From contig JACATO010001040.1 in assembly GCA_018389105.1 (NCBI GenBank), positions 434,001-498,000 of the forward strand: DNA of 64,000 bases. The letters are read 5' to 3'. The position numbers and the translations under genes are program-made. Of this stretch, positions 1 to 13,400 are shown piece after piece. The notes under the pieces were generated by a model. The model saw only the letters and a list, made by a program, of their open reading frames with translations, was not told the DNA's origin and did no database searches. This DNA is from Nautilus pompilius (lineage: Eukaryota > Mollusca > Cephalopoda > Nautilida > Nautilidae). Within the stretch, counting starts at the first letter, position 1. The number at the start of each line of letters is the position of its first letter.

Positions 1-1281
1 CTTTGAGAATAACAGCAGAGTGTTAATCCAGAATTACAATTCAAGCTGAGATCAGGAGGTCACAGCATGCAAATCTAAACACAACTGAGGTAAATAAAAA
101 ATTTATGCATACTCAGTAGCCTAAGGGAGCACCACTAAAATAGACTGTCCTAGGAAACTGCATTCCCTGAGCTTGAATGAAAGTTAAGGATGCACATTTT
201 GGTTATTGTGTAATTTAGTGTACCAAGCAGTTAACTACACTATGTAGAGAGTTATTCCTCATTAGGTTATCACACGTGTGAATGGTCAAAGGCAATTCAG
301 ATGCACTCTCGGGAGTGCATAATATGATTTGAAAAACACTTGCTTTTTTTATTGCAATTTTCTTTTGGCATTAACAAAGCATAGTTGATAAAAGAGAGGA
401 AATGTTAATTATTTTGCTATTTAATCAAGAGGGAATTAATTCTCTACCACAAATATAAGTCTTTAAATTAGTAGCTTTTCTATAATAACAATAATAATAA
501 TACTAATACAGTATTTACAAATAAAGTCATCATTTACACTATTTGAATAACAACCAAAATTTGTTTATATTATCTACAATCATTTTTATTTAAACAGGGA
601 AGCAAAACAAAAAATAAACTTTCATTATGCCAAGTAGACTAAAATCAGTTTTATTAAATTGAAGTTGATGTTCTTCACTATTTTCAGGAGTTAAATGGGT
701 AGTTTTGTTGTTTAGTGCATGGAACACATCATTTTGGTACTTGGATTTAATTTCAGGTAGACACTGCCTTTCTTGGCCTGATCTATTTTTTTCTTTGTTT
801 GGTTTTTACTTACAGTAAATCAAAGCAATTTTGAGGCTTGCTTTAATTTGGCAACAAATCACAACCATTTTAGCCAATTATCAGATCAGTAAAGTTGATG
901 TCTTGCATCATGCATTGTGCATTCTACATAAGCCATACACCTTGTTTTTCACCCATATGGTATTATGTACAGACATGCATTCTTAATCTGAGTGTTTAAA
1001 TAGATTGCAATCACAAAGAAATGAAAGAATTTTGTTTATAGTCAGCCAAAATTCAGATGCAGCATATAAGCAGATGTTAAAACACATCTCTTTTAGTGCT
1101 TTCTCCATAATATGTGCTTATTTGGGGGAGGTCAACAAATCTAGAAATCACAAAATTGCCATTTGCAAAGTACAATTAAGTCAGTTTTTCAACTTCAAAT
1201 TGCCAGTTTATTGAACCCTCTTGTGAGTATAAAGATTTGGAAACCATGGAAAATAATGTGATGGATTTCATTTCATTTCAG
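1..1281 (+). other. Intron of the TTC7-like gene (3' part)
   Basis: AT-rich sequence ending in a pyrimidine-rich acceptor (TTTCATTTCAG, AG at 1280-1281) directly before the TTC7-like coding exon. I found no other exon and no recognisable mobile element in it. The one short open frame (1005-1214) has no recognisable protein character. The upstream exons lie outside the window. Confidence 0.6.
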
Positions 1282-1414
1282 GTATTACTTAGGACAGGTG
1301 CTTGATGCCCTTAGTCAGTATGAGTCAGCAGCCAATTGCCTACAGTTCTCGATAGATCTTGAAGCCACAAGTCCTGTCATCCCATTTACTGTCATTCCGC
1401 GGTTATTGCAGTGA
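1282..1414 (+). CDS. TTC7-like tetratricopeptide protein, last coding exon
   Basis: The exon starts after the acceptor AG at 1280-1281 in phase 1 (one base completes a codon begun upstream) and gives 43 residues ending in TGA at 1412-1414. The peptide begins YYLGQVLDALSQYESAANCL and ends with an SPVIPFTVIPRLL-type tail. The first half is a TPR helix pair (a 'LGQVLEALG..EAAxCL' pattern) and the tail resembles the conserved C-terminus of TTC7A/TTC7B as I remember it. TTC7 proteins are scaffolds of the plasma-membrane PI4KA complex with EFR3 and FAM126. The next genes, STPG4 and calmodulin, are also TTC7 neighbours in human, which supports the call. A/B paralogue naming does not apply outside vertebrates. 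The 3' UTR presumably follows; AATAAA hexamers occur at 1996-2001 and 2452-2457, but which is used cannot be told. Confidence 0.75.
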
Positions 1415-4400
1415 GCAAAATTAATGTACAGACAAAACTTGTTCTAAAAAGGTGTTATTATTGCTAGTCTTTTCTTTGTGGTAACTTTATCAATCTTTCC
1501 AAAAAGAACAAATTGTCAGTGAAAATATATAAATAGCAGCTTTACAAAGCAAGAAAAATGAAACTGGACATTTTAATGGTATTTTAGCTTTTGTCTACCA
1601 AAATGTTGATCAGAAAAGGCTAAAAAGATCTTTTTGGTTTTAAATTTCAGTACTTATGATAAACAAGCATTATTCATGTTTCTCATATGCACTGCTAATT
1701 ATTCAAGGACTAATTATTATTAAAATTGTAGTTTTTTAATTTGTAAAGTCGCTTTAAAAATTTTCCATTTTCTGTTGTTGTTAGTAAAAAGTCATGTCAA
1801 AATACACATTTTATCTGAAAAAATACTTTTTTTATTAAATATTTTATCACCATAATGCAGAAGTACATTCTAGACTGGCTTTATTTATATTGTTCTGAAA
1901 ACCCAAAGTTAATCTGCCACATGTAGTCCTCATTGATAGATAGTACAACCTTAAGTAGGAGACAGTACTGCTTTATTCTGATAGTTTTTTGGTAGAATAA
2001 AAAGCATTTCAAGCTGGAAATACAATGCTGACAATGAACAGAAAACCTACCTTCAAGTAATTCCGAGCCGTTAATGTATCTTATCAATGTTTGATATAGT
2101 TACTACAGAGAACTACTGCTTTTTTTTCCTCCTTTTTGAGGAAAATGGTTCTCGATTGTTTGTTCGTTTTTTTTAAAGTTGTTTGTTTGTTTTTTTATAC
2201 ACAAAAAGAAAACAAAACCTTTGATCATGCACTTTGTTGTTTATTATCTTAAATCAGAGATGAGAATCTCATTCTCATATATTAATTAGTTATGTAATTG
2301 CTTCATAATTTATATAATACTTTATTCACAAGATTAACTGTAAAGAAGTCTATTCACAACGGGACAATGGGGGGAGTTCATTACTCTTAATGGCAAAATA
2401 TTTTAGGTCATTTCAATTTTGCAATTTTTACAATTTAAATTTTATTGGGAAAATAAAGCAACCTGCAAAAATTTTATGCTTTGATCATCCAATAATAAAA
2501 TGGGAATTTTAGAGTTACCTCCCTTAAAAAGTCAGATATATTCAATTTATCTTTGAAAGATGTGTTCACTTCGTGATTGTTATCTTCGGGATTGATTTTT
2601 AAAAGAAGTGCTGTCAACAGCTTTTTGCTATGCCCATTCTCTTCCATTTAAAGTCAATTGATTCTTTCGTAGAAACAATACATTTAGATTGTATTTATCA
2701 CCTAATTGGCATGTTGTTTTTACACATGAGACTTGTTTAAATCAACCTTTGCCTGATTTCTTTGAATCAAATTCACTCTTCAACACTTGCAAAAAATTTA
2801 AAAACATGAAACCAATTATTTACACAATTTCTTTAAAGAAACACCAAATTTTGCAATTCACAGTAAATGCCTTTTTCATATTTCAAAACTTAGACTGAAA
2901 TTGGAAAACTTTGATTTTGAAATGAAGCTTATAACATATTCTAATATTTTCTTTTCTAAAACCTAATACTATATTTATTCACTATTAGAAATTTGTTTTG
3001 TTTTTTTTTCTAATATTTTTCTCTTTTTGGTGTTGAGAGGTAAAATAACTTAACATTCATTTCACCCTTTCCCTATTTGAATTACTCCAGTGCTTGATTC
3101 TAAATTAATAAATATAAAAATTACTGATATATTTAAAGATATCTCATAACTCTATTGTATTTTATTGTTGTTTTTTTTTTTTTTTTTTAAATTGTAACAA
3201 ATGTTTCTCATCCAGAAAATGATTGTTTGAGTCTGATTTGGCTGTTTAATTTATTCTGGATTGTTTAATGGTTCATTAGTCAGTGACAATCTACTGCCAT
3301 TCTTATAATTTATCAACAGTGAAAAGAAGGAACATATACACCAAATATTTTTTTAATACCATTTTGTTATTTTGTGCTAAGAATAGATGCCACCTGTAAC
3401 TCTTGTTGGGTTTTTACCTACTGAGTGAAATTTATGGCTTTTCATTCTTCTTAATTCTGTACCCTGATTGTGTTCGGATAAAGCTCTAAATAAGTTAGAA
3501 TATCTGAAAGGGATATTTCACAATACTTTTTAAAATAAGAGAGAAACAAACATGAAAACAAAAACTGATTTAAAGTAAATAACTATTATTTTTGGGTGTT
3601 TAAAAAGGTAATTTGTTTAAGATATCCATTAAGAGTACATTTCTAAATTATACAGTGTCATTTAGACAAGTAGTGCTGTAATTTTGCATTTTTAGTTACA
3701 GCATAATGAACATGAAAATTTGACAGATTTTTTAATTAGAATCAGAGAGCAAAGTATCAATACTTGTCACCATTCTACTTCTTTATGCATGTTTAATTCT
3801 ATAAGTAGCTAATCAAGTTAGATAAAGATGTTAAACTTTATGCATTGTGCCTGCTTTCCATTCTTTTTTGTTTTTTTGATTTTTCTTTTGAGATTCTCCA
3901 ACTTACAATAAAATAAGCAAAAAATGGGTAATAATTCTAAATTATTTTTTTTGTAGTGTTGAAATTTAGTATGAATAAATATCTAATTATGGTGTGAATC
4001 TGTTCTCACTGCTGTTGTAATTATTGGAAAGTTGTTTAGCAGTTAATAAAAAAAAAGGAGAAAATTTCATAAAACCTGAATACAAACAAGAACTTTATTT
4101 TTTTTTTAAAGGTATCTTTTATTTTTTATTCTGTATCAGTGATTCTTGACTATAAAAAATAAACAAATATCATGGTATAATATTCAATTTAACTCTACAC
4201 TTTAACAGTCTCTGAAAAATATTGGATGAAAATGTTATTAACAAAAAAAAAAGAAAACCTTTATTTTGATTGATTGATTATTATTATTTTTTACATTAAG
4301 CCTATATTAGTAATTTTATTTTAAAGTTTAATTTTATCATCATAGCACAGAATTTATCTTGTGAATAACACAACTACCTAATGTGATTTGACTTTTAATT

Positions 4401-7400
4401 ATACTTCTGGAAATTCGCTAAAGATCTCTTAGGTAATGTCTTAGAGGTGATCTTTAACAAATTTTGACTGATGTACTTCATGTGTGTCTAATTAAAGAAT
4501 TATATAGTGTTTTTTTTTTTTTTCTGTCAACCAAAATATGCAAAATCATTTTAAAAACTAATTTAATCAAATACAAAGGATTTCATATCATCAGCACATG
4601 TCTCGAGTTATAGCAGGGTTAGTGTCATAAATAACAAAAGTAGTTTTTGAATCCCATCAGAAATTTGGAACTTTTTTAAACTATCAATACTTAGAAAGGT
4701 TATATACATTATATTCTCCTGCATTGATGTTGCACTGACAATGTAATGCTGGATTATTTCACTTAAAAAATTCATCTACTTTAGAGCAAAATATTGTCAG
4801 GAAAAACAGCAACTTTAACTGATGAGTTCTATTACTGTCATATACATCTGTCAAGTTTGTATGTGCTGAATGGAACATGTTTGTCACCAATGTTGTTGGC
4901 CTAAAAGAACTGCTATGTCATCCTAGTGGCAAGGACAAACATTGTTTTCTTAGAAAGACTATTCTTGGTCCATCTCAATGCATAATTGGCAGGATTTCCT
5001 ATACTTTTTTGCATTCAGGTTACTGTCGATGGCTCTCCATACTATGATGTGGCCACTTCCAAATTTTTACTGGTGAACAATGCAGTTAGGATTCTTTATA
5101 TATATATCCTGCCATCCTCATGGCTCACAAAGTACTGTGACTCAGGTCAGAAAAGATAAGTGTTCTAGTTGTATTGTCTAGCAACTGTGTTGTGTAGTAT
5201 CAAATTTAGGTCATATCACACAGTCACCCAAATAAAGTCTCTACATTATATTTTGAGCATAAGGGCAGTTGCTGACCCAGATGTAGCAAGCTTCTGTAGA
5301 AGGTGATGATACAAGGTTGTACAGCTTATTTAGTGGTAATGGCTTAGTCAGTCGATGATTATATATGTACAATCAAATCTCTGCACATCTTCTGCCTGGA
5401 GCAGTCCTAATGTTCTGTCTTTCTGAGCTGGTCATATAATATTTTTTAGTAAAAGTATGGCATGCTTGTTGGTATCCACTTATTTTTTATACATCCATTC
5501 TCATGCTGAAATTGGACACATTTGGTATGGACATGTATACAGTAAAATACTTAGGTTGGATATTTATTTAGGTCATATTTTTTACTATTCTTTACCTTGT
5601 GATTCTTTTTGTTGTTATGATTAACATGCTCAAAGGCCAAAAAAATGTTTGAATTACTGTATTTTTGCCCCAGAGCATGTATTGTGCATTTTGTCTGCTC
5701 ATAACAGCACATTACTTATACGAAACACCAAAGTTGTAACTGAAATTGGTTTCAGCAATTTTTATATGGCACCATCTACTTACTAATTGAATTGCTTTTA
5801 TCAGCTTCCAATTTCAAGAATAGAACAAAATAAGACTAATTTTCTGTTATGGCTTTGTTTAGTTTTGTTGCCTTATACTAAAATCCTTTTGTTCACAAGC
5901 AATTTTTAAATAGAATTCTACTTGTTATTGAATTAAAGGAAATACTTAGAATAGAAAAAATTAACATGAAAATTAGTTGCTCTAAAGAAATTTAAATACA
6001 TTTTAATGGTGAAATTATTTTTTAGATGATATGTTCTGCTGAATATGAAATTTGCTCTAAGCAGAAATTTTATGATATAACTAGGACAATCCACACTGTA
6101 TGACCAAAAAATTAAAAACCTTAATGATAATCTGAATGTCATTGGTTTTACAATTTTATAAACTACTGGGTGTGCTTAAATTTCTTCTCATTTTTCATAC
6201 AATATTGCCTTTAAATCAGTACAGTGTTTGACGATTGTGGTAGCCAAAAAAAATGTGTAAGTTTCCTTTAATCTCTCAAACCAATTAAAGTATGACAGAT
6301 TGTGTTACCATTTTGGAAGTATCCATTGCCCTCTAGAAATGGTGTGTAAAGGAATGCACTTTGGTCTGCAAAGATGTACAGATATTTGTAGGATATAATT
6401 CAGCCTTTCAGATGGTTCATTTATGGAAATGTTCCCCCAAATCATTAACCCATCTCTAAGTCCATAACCTCATATAGTGGTTGTCAAATCATTATCCTTT
6501 TATTTATGCAAGACTGAAAAATTGACTTATCTGATCGTGACACGTTTCTGTTTGTAGCAGACAGAGGGGGGAGGAGGGCATGGCTAAAAATTTTGTTACA
6601 GCTTTTCTATGCAATTTTCTTGAAGTAGATGTTTCATATTCCTTATTTACGTATTCCATTAGTGCAGTAAAATTCCAAATACAAACTTTACTAATTGCTG
6701 CTTTTCTCTTTCCTGTAACAGTTTCTCCTTTTCACAATTTTCCATCAGTAGATACTGTGAAAGCTCTGGATATGGTGGACTTCAATTTCTTAAGTTCACT
6801 GACTTCCTTATTGATGACCCTCCTGATCTTGCCCTAAAAATAATATTGGCTTGTTTTCTTCCTCCTTGTAGTGAGCAAAATTCGTAGCTTACTGCCATGT
6901 CAGTTCACATCTCTCATGGTTGGCTAATTTTCATCAATAAGATTGAAAGGTAGGTTTTTTTTATCCTAGCAATATATTTATTAAACATTTGTTTATGAGT
7001 CAGAGTTTTATGGGGTTTTTGTTCTTTTTATTATCTCCAATTTATATTTTCTGTTTTATCATATTTCTTCAAGTATTGATTTAAGCCCTCTGAGATGAAT
7101 TTTGGAAGGATAAATTGGGCCAACTTGTTTTCAGAACATTTTGGCAGTCCCTCTGTCAAAACACGCATATACAGGACCACATAAGGCCTAGAAAGGCTTG
7201 CTGGCACTGTGAATGGGGGAGTCCCTCTTTCCCTAATACATTTCCATCTACATGACTTAATTGTACTCTAAATATGTCAAGAGTATCATTTATTAATTGA
7301 CTTGACTATACATTTTCTGAAAATTGAAATAAGGTTATACATACTGGCAATTGTTGAACAGAAATGGATTAAAATGAATATTAATATAAATGGAATTTTA

Positions 7401-10400
7401 CTTTCAATTGCTTGCACTTTTTATTATATAATGAAAATTGAAATTATACAGATGAGTGAAATGATTAAATAACTTTTTTATACCTGGCTTTGAGGGGGTC
7501 CTGTAGCATTTGTTCTCTTGATAATTAGGCTCTGCCTTTGCATATTTACTCAGCTCGGAGTTACAATATTTGTGAACATAAATGTTTTTCTGGAAAAGTA
7601 AATGTTTACTTTACTTTTTGTTTATTCAAACTAAAGTGATTTAACAGAATTTTGGAAAAAATAGCCTGTTGTATTCGCTTTAAAGAAGGGGGAGAAAAAA
7701 GCCATTTTAAGCATCGTTGATGATAAACAATAGAAGTTGTGGTTTATGTTTGAATGTCTACATTGTTTTTTGAAACATAGAGAGGGACTTCCAGATGGTG
7801 AGGATATGTTAAGTGTGGTGACAATGGCAGCTTTTAGATACCATTAACAAACAAAGGGTACATAGTTTTTCACTGTGTATAAATTGTACATTATTTGTTG
7901 TCTATGGTGGAATATATACCTGATTTTCAATAATACTGACAATTTATTTTAATACTATAATTATAATGTTACCATTAGTTTTTTTTTTATTTAATCATTG
8001 TTTTGGATAAAATATCCACAGTATGTTTGGTTGTACCATACATAGCAATACAACAACAAACACATTAAAAGTTTTAAATTATAGCAAATTAGTGCAAAAT
8101 AAAAGATCCATGAAAATAGTATATGATTTTATGTTATGTTATGTCAGCACTACATTGCTAACAGTTATTTCTTCTATGTTACAGTGTTTGAATTCTATTA
8201 TAGGATTAAATTGTTTAATCTATAACATGTTATTAAAATTATATTAATGTATATAAAGTTGCTTATTTTTTTCCAACTTATGGAATGTATTATTTTATAA
8301 GACCACAACATCATGACTTGTTAGTTGCTTATACCATTGGAAACTCTGACAAATTGATGATGTCACTAGTCTTTGTCTGCCTGTGTATATTGTTGTCATG
8401 AGATCTAGCATACAATCTTTCAGTTTTGGCAAATCTTTACCACTTTGAAAGTAATCTCCCTAAAGGTGAGTTTTTTTTTATTAATGATATGTCAATGTGA
8501 GCATTGTTGCTGAAAATGTTAACCAGTGATTATGATATTGTTGGTTATATTCTGGTTCAGGAGATATAATGCTTCCCCTCTTATTTTTGCTACTGTAAAC
8601 GTGACTGTAGCAAAGATTTCTTTCAATGGGAAAATAAAAAAAAAAAAACAATTTTAGTACCTTTTTTAATTAATAATATTTCATTTCATTTTTTGGTTTA
8701 GTATTATTAAACCAGTCAATTCTGGCAGAGATATGAAAACATCTCAAAGCAAGTAATGCTTAACTTATAATCTTGTGTGAAAAATAACATTTTCAGTATT
8801 CAAATTAAGAAAAAAAATTTTTTTTTTTTAAAAAAATAGTACATTTGATTGTTTGAAGTGAGTTTTCACAAAGTTGTAGTTAATTTTAATGAATTTTGAA
8901 TAGTAGGGAAGCTTGCCTCTTTTGATACCATTTTGACTGTGTTATTTCAGCCTGATTCTATTTGAGTTTCCCTGTGTGTGTGTGTAATGATTTTTATTGT
9001 TTTTTTTTATATCTATCATTACTGCAGATGCAGGAAATTAGATTTATTTTTAAATGAATGATTATTGTGTGGAAAACTAATTAAATGTTTTTTTTTTTTC
9101 TTAGAAATGTAATATTGTTTTACTCAGTTATTGGCAGCATTGTGTGTTGAAGATGTGACACACCAGACAGACAGACAGACAGACAGACACAGAGGTGGTC
9201 ATAATTATGATTCACCAATTTAATATCCCATGTCACATGTATATCAACATGTGACTGTCTGAGAAGTATAAAATGCATTACAATAAGTTTGTTTTGGAAC
9301 ATATCACATGATTTTTTTTTTCCTAACTAAATATCTTCCTGGGATATTTTGTTAGTGGGTCTACAAGAGTGGCCATCGTGTGTGTGTGTGTATTTCTTTT
9401 TGTTGTTTTTTTTTTTTTTTTTTTTTTTTGCTAACATTCCCCTCTGTTTTTTTGTTTGTTCTTTTTGTATTTAACATAAGAATGTATGTAGAGGATTTTA
9501 ATTACGGTAACTTAGTATATCCAGAAAATAATGTAAAAATCAGGTTGACATGAATGAAGGAAAAATATGGAATGCTATTGATTTTGTTGTATTAGAGTGG
9601 AATTTGTATATTTATGTTATAGTTTTAAATATATTTGATTGTTCGTTGTTTTTTTTTTTTAAAAAAATCCTGGCTTTTTGTTTTTTCTTTGTAGTCTTTG
9701 AATGCATGAAAAATAATTTTGTTATTGTTGACGACAGCTTGATGTGGATGAACTGATGAAATTCATCAGTAGTACAGGGCATGCATGTACATGAATTGAT
9801 AAGCTGATACGTGACTATGATAGGGAGATGACTTACTAAATTTAAAAGATTAAAAAGAATGATGATAATCAACTAAAAAATTCTTTTAATAGGAAATACA
9901 GGAGAAGATACAAAAATTTAGCCTGTAAAATGGCTTGTGCTAAACTTTCTTTTGATGGAATAAACAAGGCTCCTTTCACAAATAATGTAACACAAGTAAC
10001 TAAATGAAAATTACTTTATATGGAGATTTTAGGTAGTTGCTGTAGATTTTTCTTTAAACTTGTGACTACAGCACCTACAACTTAGCAAATAGTAATCAGT
10101 ATCCCAGCCTTAGACCATAGTTCAAATCAGAGGAAATCTGTGATTAGATGAAGTTTACATAGACATACGAAGAAAATTTTACTTTAGTGAAAATGTTCTT
10201 TAACATTAATGTAGTGGCAGAGGTTTGCTGTATCAGAAATGAATCACAAACTGGGTTAATGTGAGCTGGTGAGTAGATTTTATAACCGGTAAGTTCATTC
10301 TTAAACCAAACTTTTTATGCTTTATAAATGTGTCAAGAGAATGGGGTTTTTGCCTTGTTGCCAGCTGTTAGGTGATGTCTTCCATACTCTAGTTTAAATC

Positions 10401-13400
10401 ATGCTAAAAGTATGCGCATACAAAGAAAATGAATTCCTACGGCTTGACTCAACTATCTTGTCTACCATAGAAAACTGATATTTTCTATTACGTTCATGTA
10501 ATCTTAACATTTTTAGATTGCTTAGGTGTAAAATGTACCAGTCGTCATCGTCTTTTTAAATTATGAATTCTTTGAAATTTTAAAAAACTGGAAAATGTTT
10601 TGGTAATATGAGATTTTTTTTTAAAGTTTTAATTTAATATTAGGTAATGTTTTTGAATCAATATTAAAATTTTGTTTCAGCTCCCAGAGTTAAGCATCTT
10701 ATTTCATGTGTAGATTTTTTTTTTTTTTTAACTCTTTGTAAGTAATAAATAATTTTTTATTATTATTTCTTAAGTCTTGTTAACAATTTAGTTATTGCCT
10801 CAAAGAATGTATTGCTTTTTTTTTTTTTTTTTTTTTTGAAATTCAATTCTGTGGCTTTTAGAAAACCTTACATTTAAGAAAATAGCTAATTTCCCTTTTT
10901 ACTGTTTAAAGCAGTGTGCTGGTACTGGAAATAGCATCGACCTGAATAATAGTATTGATAATGTGTGCTTATTTTAGTCCCAATAGGTGGCTCAAAATGG
11001 TAACAAATATGATTGATTAATAAAGAAAGGTTTACAGAAGTAATTCTTCCGTTTATTTTGTTACAAACATTTTAAAAAGACGTAGGCAATGATGGGAAAT
11101 CTTAAGAGTACTTTTAATTCCTTAACACAGCAAAGCATGTCTGAAAGGGTAGAATTTTTATCATGATGATTTGTACTGAAATGTGCTCCCTGTATCACAT
11201 CGATAGGATTGCACTCTTGAGGTAAAAATAAACTGGTAGTTTAGCATACTGGCAATACCACTCCAAGCTCTTCAATGCTCAGCTGAACAGTCAATAATAA
11301 TATACTTGTTAACAAAGAACAACGTTGATTTTTCTTACAAAATCACTAAATTACTTGTGGTTCTGTATTTATTAACACTTCAAAGTATGTCAGTTGTTTG
11401 GACTAGCTTTACCTCATTCTTGTTTTTCTGATAGTTGCTCCCACTTCATAGAGCCATTATTTATTGGAGTTATTTCAGGCTAGATTGCACTCTACTTCAG
11501 TAGCATCATCTGTAATGCTGGTATGATTTAATTGCTTGCAAAGGGAAAATATTTGTTCCATTTTGTTGATCAGGAACTTGTTCTGGAACATTTTATAGAT
11601 TTATTTTCTCTACATAAATTTGAGTGAAAAGACCTAGAAAACAGTTATTTGAGATATCAGTTGAATTAAAAGCTTTTCAATCAAAGTACATTACTGGTAT
11701 CATTTAGTCCATCTTTTCTGTTTTATTGTGTTGGGAATTACATCTCCATGTTTTACAAAGCATTTGATTTCTTGCTTCTTTTTGTTACTTTGACAAATCA
11801 AATTCAGAAAATGCAAAGAAACTTTTTAAATAATAAATACTGAAACTCAGCAAATAAGTTTTTATTTTCCAAAGGTGCATGTTCAGCTGGCTTTTTTAAT
11901 GTGTTGTTGAATGTTGATGTAAAGTCTGTCTGTGTGTGTTAGTTTTAATTATTGCTAGTAAGTCTTGTGTAGAAATGCACTTATCTTTACCAAGTTGGTA
12001 AATATAAGTTTTTAACCTCATCAGCTAAATTTTGAATATACGATTATATTCTGTGGGTATGTAAAGTGGGTGGTAGCATCTGGTGGATCTGTCCCTGTTC
12101 AGTATACTGATGTGTTCATAGAAATTCAAATGTAATTTAAAATTATCCTTTCTTTGATATTTCCAGATTCCCATAATGGCTAGATATGTTTGTTTTTATT
12201 AAATTTTAAAAAAAATTTTTTTATGTGGAAAACATTTGACTTTAACAAATTTTCTGGCTTAATTTTACGGAGTGAATACACCTTTACTTCCTTTAAGGTT
12301 GTGGGACAACAGTTCATTTTCATACAATGTCCCTGAAAACTTAGGAGCGATAGTTGTCACACTTTTGCATCAGCAAAGAAAAAAATTTTTTTTAACATTT
12401 TGCCATTATCATTACCTAATGTGATTTTACTACTATATGAAATAGATGGGGGGATACAAAGTTCCATGAATACTCTTTTATAAACATTGTGATTTGTGGT
12501 TTGCCTACATTCAGTTAAAATAAAAACAAGTCTTGTAATGATAATTAGTAACTATTTTACTCTGGATTGACTTTGGCAAAAAAAATAGAATTTTAGCTCT
12601 CAAATAAAACTGAGTTGCAGCCCTTAATAAAGTTATCTAAATATACTATTCGCACTGACGTGTTTTTGACTTATGATCTAACGCCATTTTGAAAATGGTT
12701 TGTTTTTAAAATTTTTCATTGAGCTTGGAATGAATTTTGAATCTTAGATTTCCTGCAACTCTATTTTTTTGTTGTTCTGGAGCATAGGAGTAAAGTTTAC
12801 AGGTTAGTGTACATTGTATACAGGTAGATAACAAATAAAAAGACTCTGAAAACCACTAAGCAATAATCTTATGGAAGTTTATTAACAACTTTGGCATTTT
12901 ATTAGATGACTAAAAAAACATGAAGATTATCACTAGCAAAATTTTGGACTGATTAACTCTACTTGTTCATAAGCTGCTACTTAATTGGTTTTAGTGACGG
13001 TCTATTTATCCTTTGTGGAAATTTGTCAAAATCTTGATTGCTTTCCCTTTTGGAAAAAATAGAGGTCTGATGTGGTCTGTTGGTACTTATTGTATGTTTA
13101 GCAAAGGTGAGAGCAACCAAAATTCTCTACCATTTAAGAAATGGCTAGTTCAAACAGATCCTAGAAAACAGGTGGTTGGAGAACACCAGTCTGAAGTGAA
13201 AAGATGCCACTCCTGCATTTTAACCAACATACTATCTTGAGGTGCTGGTGTTGTGCAGACAATAAACTATTGTGGATTATATTATGGAAAATAGGATAGC
13301 AGTCAAAAGTTTAGTGTTGAACCAAAGTAATCATGATCCCTAGTTATGGAACTGCTGTTAAGAGGTTTAACGTTTTGTTAAAATTGTATTCAATAACCAT

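Noticed and set aside
9160-9190. GACA tandem repeat as a possible CRISPR-like or satellite array
   Set aside because: Simple tetranucleotide microsatellite; no spacers, and eukaryotic context.
13013-13240. 75-codon frame with polar composition
   Set aside because: Not recognised, no splice context and within the range expected by chance across 64 kb.
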